Notes under the pieces: model-generated
What the model was told of the DNA's origin: nothing
What the model saw: only the letters and a program-made list of their open reading frames with translations
Databases searched by the model: none
Part shown: in pieces, positions 22,091 through 34,399 of the stretch
Layout: every line of letters begins with the position of its first letter
How positions within the stretch are numbered: position 1 is the first letter of the stretch
Assembly: GCA_023375675.1 (NCBI GenBank)
Contig: JALQBC010000011.1
Location: forward strand, 372,001 to 436,000
Length of the DNA: 64,000 nt
Source of the DNA: Cytospora piceicola
Lineage: Eukaryota; Ascomycota; Sordariomycetes; Diaporthales; Cytosporaceae
Direction of reading: 5' to 3'
Position numbers and translations under genes: made by a program

Positions 22091-22801
22091 ATGATGAGGA
22101 CTTTGATGAGAAGGCTGCCCAGTCTCGCCTCTCGACCTGCCCTGCCTCCTACGCCTGTCATCCGGCTGGCACCGTGGAAGAGACTGGTCAGATACCAGGC
22201 ATTTGATGCCTTCTTGGACCCTGATGAACTAGCCGAGGCTAGGAAATGGCGACAGAGCTTCAACGAGGATTCCATCCCAAAGGGTGATACAACCTTCGCA
22301 AGGTCGAGCGGTCCAGGAGGCCAGCATGTGAACAAGTTGGTTATATCCAAACCAAGGTTCCCCCTTCGCAACGGTATTGTTTTCTGACCTGCTCCAGGAC
22401 CGAGACCAAGGCCATCACAACCTGGCCTGTATCAGAATTGCACCGGGTCCTGCCGAAGCTGATGCATTCTCACTTGCGAGAATCCAAGTACTACGTCAAG
22501 GGCAAGGACTGCGTCTCCTTTGCGGCACAGACGAAGCGCGACAGGAACGCGAACGCCGAGGAGAACCGGGAAAAACTGCTTCAAGAACTGCAAAGGATGT
22601 ACAGCGATGCTGTGCCTGGTGATACGAGCGTTGAAAAGCGGAAGAAACACGGAGCATTGTTAGTACATGTTTCTGAATGCCTCTCTTGCGCAACCTCAAT
22701 ACTAAGACCGAAACAGGGAAAAGGCGTCTCGGGAATCGAGACTAAGGTCAAAGAAATTTCAGAGTTCAAAGAAGCAGGCCAGGAAAGGAGGCTCCGAATA
22801 G
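22091..22801 (+). CDS. mitochondrial peptidyl-tRNA hydrolase-type rescue factor (ICT1/YaeJ, RF-1 domain)
   Basis: Three exons, 22091-22335, 22398-22658 and 22717-22801, give 196 aa. Introns are GTTGGT...CTCCAG and GTTAGT...AAACAG, with CTGAC and CTAAG branch-like sites. The RF-1 catalytic loop RSSGPGGQHVNK lies at residues 71-82, with the GGQ at 76-78; the intron sits right after this motif. The GGQ loop hydrolyses peptidyl-tRNA. There are no codon-recognition domains, so this is a ribosome-rescue factor like ICT1 or bacterial ArfB/YaeJ, not a true release factor. The N-terminus is Arg-rich with no acidic residue in the first 40, a good mitochondrial presequence. The last about 25 residues are very basic (RLRSKKFQSSKKQARKGG), matching the tail that enters the mRNA channel of stalled ribosomes. 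Confidence 0.88.
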
Positions 22802-23646
22802 AAAGACGGCATCTTTTCGATAACGAATGCGGCCGGACTGACGCTAAGATGGTAGATCTCAACGGTTCAAGGGTGATTCAGGGGTAACCATCCCGTAGTG
22901 TGGCCGGCTTTTAGCGATGTGAATATTTCGATTTTTGGTCTAAACATACGACCATCAAAATACAAACCCTTACGGTTGATCGAATTTGCAGCCAGTCAGC
23001 CTGACGAGGCTCCCAGGGTCTTAGGTTTTTTTTTCCCCCTCGATTACCGTGTAGTCGCACCGCACTCCGAGATCAACAGGCCGTATCTCGATGATTGGCT
23101 CGTGATAGTGAGGGGCAGCTGACGAAAAGCTGAGATAACAACACCACCACTGGCACCCACGCAGCAATCCGTGAAGCACCAGTCTCCTCCTGAACATTGC
23201 ATTCCTTATCCATAATTTCTCAATTTCCATTCTGCTGCAAGAACTCGTATATCGGGCATCAAACCATCTACTTATAGAGGCAGGGCCACCCTAGTCTAGA
23301 GCTAAATGATCTGACTTGGCTGCTTCCGCAGTATTCCGGGGTAAATAATACGGAGACTCCGACCCACAGCCTCCTGGCCAGGCCACTTGTTTCTGGCATT
23401 TGCTTGACCCTGTGGCAATCCATCTCTCCTTTCTCAGGACAGACATATCATCGACGCAACCAGAAACCTCACCAACTTGGCTGAACGGATTTACCATCTC
23501 TCGACAACCTCCTACCAAGCACGCAGACGGAGGAGCCTCACTATCGCCTGACGGCCGACATCAATTGCGGGGCACGGGCCAAATAGCTCTTCTCCCCCTT
23601 CGTCTCTATCAAACATCGCCAAACACCGACCGACACCACACAAATA
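22802..23646. other. intergenic, promoter and leader of the kinase gene
   Basis: No gene seen. The 3' end of this stretch is rich in CT and CA tracts, typical of a fungal core promoter and leader, and leads into the kinase ATG at 23647. Confidence 0.5.
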
Positions 23647-24161
23647 ATGGCAGCCGCAGTACAGCAAGCCGGCGCCAGCAATGGCAGCCAATCACCCCAA
23701 GTACAACCATGCAGATACAAAGTGGGCAAGACATTAGGAGCTGGGTCCTACTCGGTGGTTAAAGAATGTGTGCACATCGACACAGGACGGTACTACGCCG
23801 CAAAGGTCATCAACAAGAGGTTGATGTCTGGTAGGGAACACATGGTGCGCAAGACCACCCCCCCCCCCCTCACGCCCTTCTCTCTCCCCCTTGCAGATCA
23901 GGTTTGCTGACGCTTGCTTTTGCTTCCGGCCGTGTAGGTTCGTAATGAGATCGCCGTGCTCAAAAAGGTCTCAATGGGCCACCAGAACATCCTCACCCTA
24001 GTCGACTACTTCGAGACCATGAACAACCTCTACCTCGTCACCGACCTGGCCCTGGGCGGCGAGCTCTTCGACCGCATCTGCCGCAAGGGCTCGTACTACG
24101 AGGCCGACGCCGCGGACCTCGTGAGGGCGACCCTGTCCGCCGTCGCCTACCTCCACGACCA

Positions 24162-24195
<34 letters not shown>

Positions 24196-25026
24196 CTCCT
24201 GTTCCGCACGCCCGAGGACAACGCGGACCTGCTCATCGCCGACTTCGGCCTGTCGCGGGTCATGGACGAGCAGCAGTTCCACGTGCTGACCACCACGTGC
24301 GGCACGCCCGGGTACATGGCGCCCGAGATCTTCAAGAAGACGGGGCACGGCAAGCCGGTGGACATCTGGGCGCTGGGGGTCATCACGTACTTCCTGCTCT
24401 GCGGGTACACGCCCTTCGACAGGGACAGCGACTTCGAGGAGATGCAGGCCATCCTCAACGCCGACTACAGCTTCACGCCCGTCGACTACTGGCGGGGCGT
24501 GTCCGAGTCGGCCAAGGACTTCATCCGGCGGTGCCTGACCATCGACCCGGCGCGGCGGATGACGGCCCACGAGGCCCTGCAGCACCCCTTCGTGGTGGGC
24601 TACATGGGCGGCGACGGCTCCGACAAGGGCGCCAACCTGCTGCCGACGGTCAAGAAGAACTTCAACGCCCGGAGGACGCTGCACGCCGCCATCGACACGG
24701 TCCGCGCCATCAACAAGCTGCGCGAGGGCCAGGCCGTCTCGGGCCTCATGGACGGGGCCAAGAGCCAGGAGCCGGCAAAGGGCGCGGCGGGCCGGGGAGG
24801 CGGCGGCGGCGGCGGAGGCGAGGGCAAGGAGGACAGTGGTGCCGGCGTGGCGGGCGGCCGGGCCAACCACGATTCCGGGTATAGCACACAGCAGGACAGC
24901 GATGTCCACATGGGTGACGCGCCGCCGCTGAACGTCAACCACGTACCGGTCAGTCTGAGACCCGGGATGGAAGTTAATAAGGTTGTGGAAACATCTAAGG
25001 GGTTGTGGACACCGCCTACGAGATGA
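23647..25026 (+). CDS. calcium/calmodulin-dependent protein kinase (CaMK1-like)
   Basis: Two exons, 23647-23844 and 23938-25026, with a 93-base intron (GTGCGC...GTGTAG), give 428 aa. The kinase domain runs from about 24 to 285. It has the glycine loop GAGSYSVV (31-38), AAK with Lys53, HRDLKPEN with catalytic Asp147, DFG with Asp168, and the activation loop TTTCGTPGYMAPE. YTPFDRDSDFEEMQAI and the following helices are CaMK-type. Directly after the domain, KKNFNARRTLHAAIDTVRAI fits the autoinhibitory/calmodulin-binding helix of the family. The last about 100 residues are Gly-rich and probably disordered. Such kinases relay Ca2+ signals in growth, stress and development in filamentous fungi. The exon-2 kinase core has extreme GC-ending codon use. 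Confidence 0.92.
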
Positions 25027-25536
25027 AGCGGGAGGCGGGCAGCATGATGGAGACGGTAGGAGTGTTGTAGAAAGGTGTGAGACGACTGGCTTGGAGCATT
25101 AGGCTGGGGGGGGGGGAAGGGTGGAGAGGGTGTTCATGGGAGGCTGAAACCCAGATCGATCAGAGCGATTTCACTTCACGATATCCATGTGCATCAGCCA
25201 ATTCGATGCGCGGCATTTCAATGTGTACATGTTAAGGGCACGGGACCAGTTCATCAGATGATAAGATGGGCAGCGAAATGATAAAGAATGTCAATTCCAG
25301 CTATCTCGTTTAAGCTCTGTGACTTTCCTGCTGAGTTATATTTTGCTGGTGACGAATGAGCACGCTCTGGGCCATATGTACGTGGTGGCGATACTGGAAT
25401 GAGCAGTGCAAACTGCACGTTTGAAACAGGCTTTCCCATGTGTAAGTCGCATCAAACTTCCCTTCCGTGCAAGCTGCAGTCAATGTGCGTCTGCTTATGA
25501 GCAGCACAGACTGGCACGGCCCATCTACATGCAGTC
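25027..25536. other. intergenic, 3' flank of the kinase
   Basis: No gene seen. A run of 11 G lies at about 25106-25116, soon after the kinase stop. Confidence 0.5.
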
Positions 25537-25890
25537 ATGTCCAAATCCGAAAAGACGGTGGTCATCACAGGCTGCAGCGACGGAGGCATCGTGACCGCCA
25601 TGGTTAGGGTCTTTATGAGAAGGGGTGCCACGTGTTCCGCGACGCTGCGCGACAGGGACGCCGGCAGGGCTCGACGTACTCGTCAACAATGCCGGGCGCG
25701 ACTTTGTAATCCCGCTGCTAGATGTCGACATCGACCAGGCCAAGGAGTTCTTCGTTGTCAACCAACCCCTATGGCCTTCTGTCCGTTACGCAGGCCTTTG
25801 CGCTCTTGCTCGTCAAGAACGGGGGTGAGATCCTCAGTCATAGCTTGAGTGCATCGAACCCATTGATCCTATGGAGAGGTTGGTAGATCT
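25537..25890 (+). pseudogene. decayed short-chain dehydrogenase/reductase (SDR)
   Basis: The start (ATG at 25537) encodes KTVVITGCSDGG, the NAD(P)-binding TGxxxGxG region of a classical SDR, but followed by Val where a glycine-Ile-Gly pattern is expected. After the codons for ATLRDRDAG the SDR sequence jumps, in another frame, to LDVLVNNAGRDFVIPLLDVD, so the roughly 50 residues normally between these motifs are missing. A further frame change leads to VTQAFALLLVKNGGEILSHS. No catalytic YxxxK motif follows. At least one deletion and two frame changes make a functional protein very unlikely. The surviving motifs resemble AYR1-like fungal SDRs. Confidence 0.75.
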
Positions 25891-26870
25891 ACCATGACTA
25901 CGTCGGTTTTCCCCCTTCGTGCCTCTGTGTCATCTGCTCTCTACTCAGGCGATATTACGCGAAGACTAAGAACCTGATGACAGCAGTGTCACGACAGGCA
26001 CGAGAGACCGTAAACACGACCAGCCGCTTATCAAAGCTGGGTTGTTGCGTCACTCGACGATGGGCTCCGGTTTCCCAACCTTGCTCGAACTCTAAGCCAA
26101 GACAAATGACCTACAGATCAACCTACTACTGTACATACAAGCCCGATACCAACATTGTGTACGGTACATACTGGAGGACTCGGGTGGGAAAAGCTGGTTA
26201 CGAGCTCCGGGGCGGGGCCTCCGTACGCAGCCTCAAAACCACCATGAACTTTGAGTCCGTGCTTGCGGTGACTGGCATGATTGAGTTGACCGAAAATCCG
26301 GGCAGCCGGTGCGCGGTGCCGGGGGTCGGGTGCACCGCCAAAAGTTTCCCGAACTCCGTCCCCGTAATTCCGTCCCCCTCTCGACTTAAACCCCTTCAGC
26401 CCGAAGTTGGGGAGCCTGGGGAGCCCATATTATGACGTATTGTGTCCTTCTGCAGTGTTGATCGGTACGGCATGTAGAAGAAGGATTGTCGGTTTTTCTC
26501 CGGATCCTCGATCATGTGCATTAATCGCGATCTAAGCCAGGCGCCAGGGGAAAAGCCCATAATAAATACCAACTTGACGCCAACAGAAGAAACAAAAACA
26601 CCACCACAACCACTACTACCAAGGTTGGAAATGACGGGCAGGACGCTGCAAGAAACGGGTCCGAAGGCACACAGGCTGGCAGGGCGTTCTGCGGCGGCAG
26701 GTTCTCACATCAAGCAGAAGGAGGAAGATCTTTGATGATAAGGTTAACCTTCAGGCGTAGCCGCGCCAGTTGGTTATGGATATGCTGTCATGCTGTCGTG
26801 CTGTCATGCAAGTACTCGGCAGGTACGGACTTTAGGACTTTTTTCTTGCTTGTGATCTTCTCATCCATCA

Positions 26871-26921
26871 GTCAGCCAGTCAGTCAGCCAGTCAGCCTGT
26901 CAGCCTGTCAGCCTGTCAGCC
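26871..26921. repeat. (GTCAGCC)-type tandem repeat
   Basis: Irregular tandem array of GTCAGCCA and GTCAGCCT units, about 51 bases, in gene-free DNA. Confidence 0.85.
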
Positions 26922-28459
26922 TTAATCCACGGTTGATGACAGTAGGTAACAGGGACACCTCCCGACCGAGGCACCCGACCCTGCTGGTGGTGCTTGTTGG
27001 TGCTGGAACGAGGCCGGCTGGTGGGCCACTCAGCTTACTACTCTCCCCTACTTTAGTACTAGTTTGCGTCTAGAGCGAATGGCTCGAGTCAACGTTTGCT
27101 TCCAAAGGTGACAGGCTGGCAGTTTACCTTATTTTAGCGTTACGGCCCGCTTGGAGGAGCAGTGGCCACGCGACACCGGTCGAAAAGCTCAAGTGCTGAC
27201 CGCCGGTTTGCATGAACTTTCTGGGGGGGAAACATGAGAAGAAGGGACCCCCATTCTAATTGTCTAGAGCCTACAGGGTTCATGCCGTTTGATGATTCTG
27301 CATCCTGCTAGAAGAGGCACTTGAGGCACCGAGGCATTTGGGATGGGGAGTTTCGAAAATTTGAGTCTGCAATCTTCATAACTGAATCCTTCGAGAATTC
27401 ATTCATTCATTCGCGCTTCGGACTCGGCATCGAGACATCGGGACCAATAAACGTTGCGGTGACAGCCGACGACCCGCCCCGTCATAAAATAAGGAACCCA
27501 ACCAAAGGCCATGTTGGGGCCAACTCTCTCATCACAATCTCCAATCAATCGGCCTTGACTTCTTTGAGGATGCCTTGGCCGCGAGAAAGAGCCTCACCTT
27601 TGATGTTGACGGTTCGGGGCCGGGATCAGGCGTGAAGAAGGGTCCGCAATCATTTTAAACCGGGCAAAGAGAGAAAAGAAAGAAGAAAACGGGTTTAAAA
27701 TTCGTAGTCGGCAGCTGGCCGAAGGTGCCCGCCCATGGATGGTCCGACTGATCGGCATCGCGATCGGTTGGGGGGCTCGGAGGAGTCGCGAGTTTAACAG
27801 AGTCGCAATCCCCCCAAATCCCCCCATGACGGCTCAGCAACAAGCACTCATGGCAGGTCGGCAAAGGACGCAGTGGCCCTTTGGAGGTCTTTGCACAACT
27901 TGACCACCCGTCCAGAGCGGAGAACACCAGGTTGACAGGCCGTGATGACATCTCGACGTCTATGTACCCAGCTCCCCGACCAGCTCTCTGACCTCCTGCC
28001 ACGGAGCAGAAGCTGCGAACCGTTCGTCGCGGAGATGCACCCGCTTGTCTCAGTTGAAAGCGCTGCATCCTAATTTGTAAGACGCCCAGGACGCCCTGAC
28101 ACACCCTGACACCCTGATGCCTGCCCTGCCTGTTTGACCTAACAGACAGACTGCCCAGGTGCCCAGGTGGCTAGTTGAGTTGGGCTGGACTCTGCCCGCG
28201 TCTGTCATCCATGTAACCGTGTATGGATGTGTCACTCGTTGAAGAATGTACCGCTACATGGAGCATTGTATGTGGGTATTTGTAAGCTCCAGAGCGGGCC
28301 CTCCCATAAATCAGCCCTGGAGGACCACAAGGACACGGCAGGTTGCCAGGCCGCATGGACATTCTGGCCCGTCTGGATGGCAATGTGAGAAGAATCCCTG
28401 AGCTTGACCGATACTGGTGACACTTGCTTGGTACACATCTCCATGAATCCTTTTCTTCA

Positions 28460-28460
<1 letters not shown>

Positions 28461-28490
<30 letters not shown>
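28461..28490. repeat. (CAGC)n microsatellite
   Basis: Seven and a half perfect CAGC units in gene-free DNA. Confidence 0.9.
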
Positions 28491-28491
<1 letters not shown>

Positions 28492-28813
28492 TACCAAAAA
28501 CAGCAAAGCCAGTCTCAGATGCTGGGGTAATCAGATGCCGTTTTAGATCCCGTTATCCAGCGAACAAAATACAAGTAAGTGTACCTCAGGGTTGGGATTA
28601 CAAGCGGCGTAACGGCTGCGTGGGCGTCCCTCTTCGTCTGTATCTCAACTCAAGGTACCTTCAGTTATGGATGCCAGCATTCGTAGGGTCGCATACATCA
28701 CCTAGCTATGTATGTAGGTAGCTATCTACAGTGCCATCCCGTGCATCGTGGATGGGGTCCGACCACAGCGCCATACATACCATACAGCCATACATACTCT
28801 ACATACAAACATG

Positions 28814-29450
28814 CCTAGGTACCTACACATGTTACGTTCCTCGGCTCATGTGCTTGGGAGGAGCCCTTGAGGTTCGTTCGTCGGCGTGTCAAAATAGAAG
28901 TGAGGAAGAGACCCCCACACCAACGACCAATCCTTCTCGGACTTAGTTTGCATGCAGCAGCTCCTTGCCGAAGTCCCATGATGGTGTGTTGTATTCTTTG
29001 TTTTGCCCGTTAAACGCCGGCTGTTCAAAGGAATCAAAAATCTGCTTTTATTAGCAAAGAACGCCGCCGGGCAGTTTCCGGCGGACTTTAGCATTAAGGC
29101 CGGTGCACTAGGTACCTAGCAGACCTGGGCAGCTGGGTAGGTACCCATGGAGATGGAGTGGGCGTCGGTTAAGCGCCCGTAACCGTCAAGCGAAAACTGT
29201 TCGATGTTGCTACTCTGTAGTCGATTCGTCCAACATGCGACCAACAAAAATTTCAATTTTTACCCAGGTAGGCATAGCTAGGTATGGTATCTTGTCAAGA
29301 GAAAACAAACTTGTCTGTTGGTGGTTAAGTCTAGGTAGGTAATGTCGATCTCTGGACGGCATCGATCCAAATTTGGTATTCTTCAGGCGGCACGTACAAC
29401 ATCCCAGGGCTGCCACAGTGGGCATTTCTGGCGTTCTAGGTACCTAGGTG
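28814..29450. repeat. cluster of CTAGGTACCTAG palindromes
   Basis: Palindromic copies occur at 28814-28826, 29108-29119 and 29436-29450, with partial copies (TAGGTACC, CAGGTACCTG) nearby, up to about 29700. They match the units at 7545-7570 and 49741-49770. Confidence 0.6.
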
Positions 29451-30635
29451 TGTGAAGGAAGGCAACAGTCCAATAGAAACCGACCTCAACCCTTGATTAA
29501 TTAATGAAGGAGCTCGCGTGCCTCATCACTCTGCAGGAGCTCTCATCAGGCTTGTCTCATAACCAGCGGAAGCTCTTCCAATTACCGGAAGGCGCGGATG
29601 CAATCGATCGATTACCTCGGACCCCAAATTGATCGGTCGGTCTAAGCACTGAATGTAACTCTGTACCTAAGCACACCCCTGTGCCATATCCAGGTACCTG
29701 GCCCAGAACCTAGGAAAAGTAAAGTTGCTGCAAACTTTGTACGGCAGGATACCCATGGATGCATCAGCAGTAAGTACCCAGGTATCGCCGTACCCGTATC
29801 GCACCGTATCGACACAAGTCGGGGCCCGCCGAAGTATCGGTACCAGAGGACCCAAAGGGACTTTTTTTTTTTGGAGCTCTAGAACCAGAACGCAGTTGAG
29901 GCGCTCGCGACTTTCGGGGACTTGGGTCTGCCCGACTTTTCGCATTCGGAAATCCGGGTGGCTGCTTTTTTTTTTTTTGGTTTTGCCTGCCTGCTGGATC
30001 TTTTCTTCCCCCCCTTTCCTTGCTAAGAGAACCATTTAGTAACAGAGGATTTCCCAAACTTCATTCAGTTTGAAGCATTTCTTGTTGTTGCATCTCTTCA
30101 AGACGACTCTCTCCTCACCTTACTCCGCCCCGTCCCGCCCAATAACACAAAAGGTGCCACTGAGTGCCACTCGGCCGATTGCCGCCCAAGTACATCCCAC
30201 TGCCAACCCCATCAGACCCACCTGGGCACGCATAAACAACGACACTGCCTGTGTGTCGCCAAACGGCCAACGGGACCATCGGACAAGAAAGGCAAGGGAA
30301 AGGATCAGAACAAAAAGGGAAAGAAAGGGGAAAGGGAAAAGACGACACAGATTATACATCCGTCCAGTCCTTCGCATCCGAGAATTATCTTCCAGGTTTC
30401 TGTCGACGACAATCACCAACAATAAACCGGATTTATGATATGAGCAGTCGATAGCGTCATCTACTTTCGACACCTCCTCGACCCTCGCAACCTTCAAAAC
30501 AACTGCCGACCTCCGCAGCTTCGTAGGCGGCCATAAATCTCGTCTCATCACTCACACCATCAAGAAATCGAGGTGCGGTGGCGGAACAGGCCGCACTGCC
30601 TATCTAGCTAGACATTACTTTATTAGCCGATCACC

Positions 30636-32148
30636 ATGCAGGACCTCAACACCTTCCCGATCCAGGCCAAGCCGAAGCTGCAAATACCACATCTGCATTG
30701 GCCTGGGGCTCTCAGCATCAAAATTCCCCACAGCTTCCGACCTGGCAGCAGTAGCAGGAGGAGTCGCTCCAAGAAGCCATGGAAGGACCACGATGAGGCC
30801 GCAAACATCACTGGCCTGCAGACTTCGTTCAACCCCATGGATGGCTTGCGTACGATACGGCGGCGCAGATGGCACTGGCTGGATATCCAGTACCCAACCC
30901 TGGCAGCCTTTATGATCTTCTCTTTGACCATAGCACCGATGCACGTCTTCTTCAAGATCGCGGTACCGATCGTTTCGCTGTTGGTGTGCTTGATGCCTGC
31001 GACGAGACAGTTCTTCCTGCCTTCGATGCCAATCTGGATTTACCTGCTGTACTTTTTCTCCAGCCGGTAAGTTTGCATTCCGTCTGGCGGTTTCGTCTCA
31101 AGTGTCCTGCACAAGTCAGCTAACGGCATCCCACAGCTTCATTCCTGTACAGTACCGCCCGCACATCTGGGTCAAGGTCCTTCCCGCCCTCGAGAACGTC
31201 CTCTACGGCACCAACCTCTCCAACATCCTCTCCGCGCACACGAACCCGTTCCTCGATGTTCTGGCCTGGTTCCCCTACGGTATTGGCCACTTCGCTGGCC
31301 CTGCCATCTGCTCCGCCTTCCTCTTCCTCTTCGCCGCCCCTTCCACTACTCCCGTTTTCGCGCGATCCTTTGGCTGGCTCGCCTTGACTGGCGTGACCCT
31401 CTCGATCCTTCTGCCCTGCACCCCGCCGTGGTACGAGAAGGAGCATGGTCTCGAGCCCGCCCACTACGGCATGTCCGGGTCTCCTGCTGGGCTCGCGAGA
31501 ATTGACAAGCTTTTCGGAGTCGACATGTACACCACGAGCTTCACCACGGCGCCCATGCCGTTCGGTGCCTTCCCCAGCTTGCACGCCGCCAACGCTACCC
31601 TCGAGGCCCTGTTCATGAGCTTTGCCTTCCCTCGCTTCAGGGCCTTCTTCATCTTCTACGTCGGCTGGCTCTGGTGGGCCACCATGTACCTGAACCACCA
31701 CTACGCAGTGGATCTCGTTGCTGGCAGCCTGATGGCTACTGGCCTCTACTACCTCGCACGTACACGATACCTCCCCCGGCAGCAGGCTGATAAGCGCAAC
31801 CGCTGGGCGTACGAGTTCGTCGAGATTGGGGAGAAGCCCAAGACGCTTGATGAGGAGTTCGGATACACCGGCCTTGGTGGCGGGTACGGAATGGGCCTGC
31901 TCGAGAGGAGAAGCGCGAGCATCAGTGAGGACGACGAGTGGACCATCGGCAGCAGCTCGAGCTTCTCTGTGTCCTCGTCACCGAGGAGCAGCACCAACAG
32001 CCCCACAATGCTGAGCCCAACGACGCCGACCGAGACGGATTTCAACCATGTGACGATCCCGATGGCTATGAATGGGAACTTGATGTGGGAAGGCGAGCGC
32101 GGCCCTGCGAGGGACAGCGAGATCAGCGAGGTTGTGCTGATGCGGTAG
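30636..32148 (+). CDS. AUR1: inositol phosphorylceramide synthase, catalytic subunit
   Basis: Two exons, 30636-31066 and 31137-32148, with a 70-base intron (GTAAGT...CAGCTAACGGCATCCCACAG), give 480 aa. The ATG sits in a good context (TCACCATG). The enzyme transfers phosphoinositol from phosphatidylinositol to ceramide in the Golgi, an essential fungal step and the target of aureobasidin A. Six or more hydrophobic segments are visible, together with the PAP2-like catalytic motifs of the family: MSGSPAGLARID, GAFPSLHAANATLE with His293, and NHHYAVDLVAGS with His332 and Asp336. The C-terminal tail after about residue 375 is Ser/Thr-rich and cytosolic-looking. The long upstream region has no other gene. 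Confidence 0.95.
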
Positions 32149-34399
32149 GCGGGAGGCATTTTCATCGGCTGCATAAATCATGTCAGCTTTTGATCGTCAA
32201 AACGGATCCTTCGACCTGTGTCGTTGTCGTTCCTCGTCCCTCGTGATCCGCGGGACCCCCCTCCCTACCCAGCCAGTCTCTGCGCACAAGGCCAACCCGT
32301 TGCTTGGCGCTCTTGGCTGGGTGGCACACCTCGGCCCCTTTCGGCAGGAGCCGAAGAAACGCATGGAAACTGTTGCGTCGATGTCGAATACGTGTATTCG
32401 ACGACGCGATAACAAGTGCTTCTCTCGGCTTGGTGTGTTGGACGGTCGACTGATCCCGAGAAGTCGACGTGCCCATCCGGCGAGCCCCCTTCGTCACCCA
32501 CCACACACATCTCGACACTCGCTCAAACGCTTGTGAAACACACTCGACTCATTTTCTGCGACTCTCGCTTCATAGTACTTGATACCCCCAAGGTTGCTTG
32601 GATATGGTCCGTCAGTAACATCAACGATACGCGGCGCACCTCTACAGCAATCTGTTTTTCCCCTCTCACAGCAGCATTTGCAAGGCGTTCGCCACCAGCA
32701 CACAACAAACAAAACAAATAAGCAAACAAACAAACACCAACAGATGATAATTATGGCAAATGATTTAGATGATACAAAGGCAGGGGAGGTGATGATGGAT
32801 GGTAATGGTTCAGAACAGGGTGGATATATCAGGATACCGGGTAGGAATAGGGAGGGGGTTGGGGGGTCTCATGAGGAGTGAAGAAGATCCTTGGGGATAG
32901 GCGTCTGTAACGACGGGGATGGGAAGTGGGCACGCAGTTCACTTGTAACTGGCAAAAGGGCTGGGAGTTGATGCTGTGGGAAGTAAAGCTCGAAGCAGTT
33001 GTAATGCAAGAAATGACATACCAGAAACATCTACACACTCTCTGTCGCCCTCCCCCTTGTCATGTGATCTTCATAATCCACCCTTATGCAATGAAAACTG
33101 CCGTCTGAAAGATATCCGTCGAGTATGTAGTGGCGACCATGCTGCAGTTCAGCCAGCCAGATCAGATACAAATCAAGGCGTAACAGTCGTATGAGGCGAT
33201 CACAGGATATTCCAGCGCGAAAGAGAAAATGGTGCGGGATGAAGAGAACGAGGACCGAGGGAGAAGCGCACGCGGGAGCAAAGAAGGGGGGGGGAAAGAG
33301 ACACAATAATTATATCAAGACACGTCAAACACCCGGCATTTACTCGTCATCTTGTTTCGTATTTACCCAATCTACCTGCCCTATCATTCACTGATCTCTG
33401 CATCCCCTCGAAGAATGCAAAATGCATGGCCGGTACACAGCCCCCCAGCGATCCTCTCGACTTCCCGGCCCGTCTGCTGCAGAGGGAATGTTGATTGGCG
33501 TTTCCGGGGGGCGCCCGCGCGGCGGGGAAGGGGAAGACACAAAAGAAAGAGAAAAAAAAAAGGGCTGCAGGAGTCTGACGACTCCGACACGGTGGGTCCA
33601 GTCCGAAGAATGCGTGGCCAATGGTCTCTTACCCAACCTCGAGGATGAACGGTTGGATGTGCATGCCACTGCTTTGCTGTGACGGGATGGTCGAGTCCGA
33701 CCCAGTTGTTCAATACCAGAACGGATATAATTAGAATTCAGTGCGTGTGTGTTTTTTTTTTGTTTTGAACTACAGTCACGAGTCTGACAAGTCGCCAGAA
33801 ATGATCTGCCCTTTCTCCATCATCCATCCGATCCTATCAAAGCATACGTTGCTTTGTATGTCCTTTGAGAAGATCGGTATCAGCACTCCCTTGCTGCCTA
33901 CTCCTAAGGACTGACCAGAATTGATGGAGGGTCTTTGACTATTCCTACAACGCCGTGCTTTCCAGGAAGGACGGACATACAATACAAAAAGGGAGCGTCT
34001 CTCAAGATCAGACCAAAACATAAAGATAGACCACGTATCAAATTAGCCAGTCCACGGGACTGATGGCCCCGGTCAAGAAAGTGCCTGGGGAGGACCTTCT
34101 TGGCTCCAAGAGAGACCCAAACCCCTTCGTAATTATCACCAACCAGATCTTGCGCAGCTCTTCGCACCATCCAAATTTGCTCGTCTGTGGCCTCAAAAGC
34201 ATCTCAGTCGGTTCCCGTCCCCGTGGAACCTTCTCAGGCCAGATCCTCTGCCGGCGAGACTGTCCAACCCTCAGCAAACATTTCACACAAAGACGCTCAA
34301 TCACATCCCTCCCCAAAACTCCGGTTCGCCTTGTCCGCCTTGTGGCTGGTCGTCAGGACGGTTCCGTCCTGTCGTAAGCGTCAACAACAGGTAGGTTTC
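32149..34399. other. gene-free stretch between IPC synthase and RPA34-like gene
   Basis: 2.25 kb between the 3' ends of convergent genes. No supportable gene was seen on either strand; frames are short and unrelated to known families. An AAACA/AAGCA-rich tract lies at about 32706-32740, and A and T runs at about 33550 and 33751. Confidence 0.45.

Larger units (their letters stand above)
25891..30635. other. 4.7-kb gene desert with repeats
   Basis: No gene I can support. It contains tetranucleotide repeats at 26871-26921 and 28461-28490 and several TACCTAGGTA-type palindromes between 28.8 and 29.7 kb. T-runs lie near 29863 and 29966. A pyrimidine-rich, promoter-like stretch at about 26300-26420 precedes a 34-codon ATG-started frame at 26631-26735, which I cannot support as a gene. 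The last 500 bases are probably the promoter and long leader of the IPC synthase gene. Confidence 0.45.
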
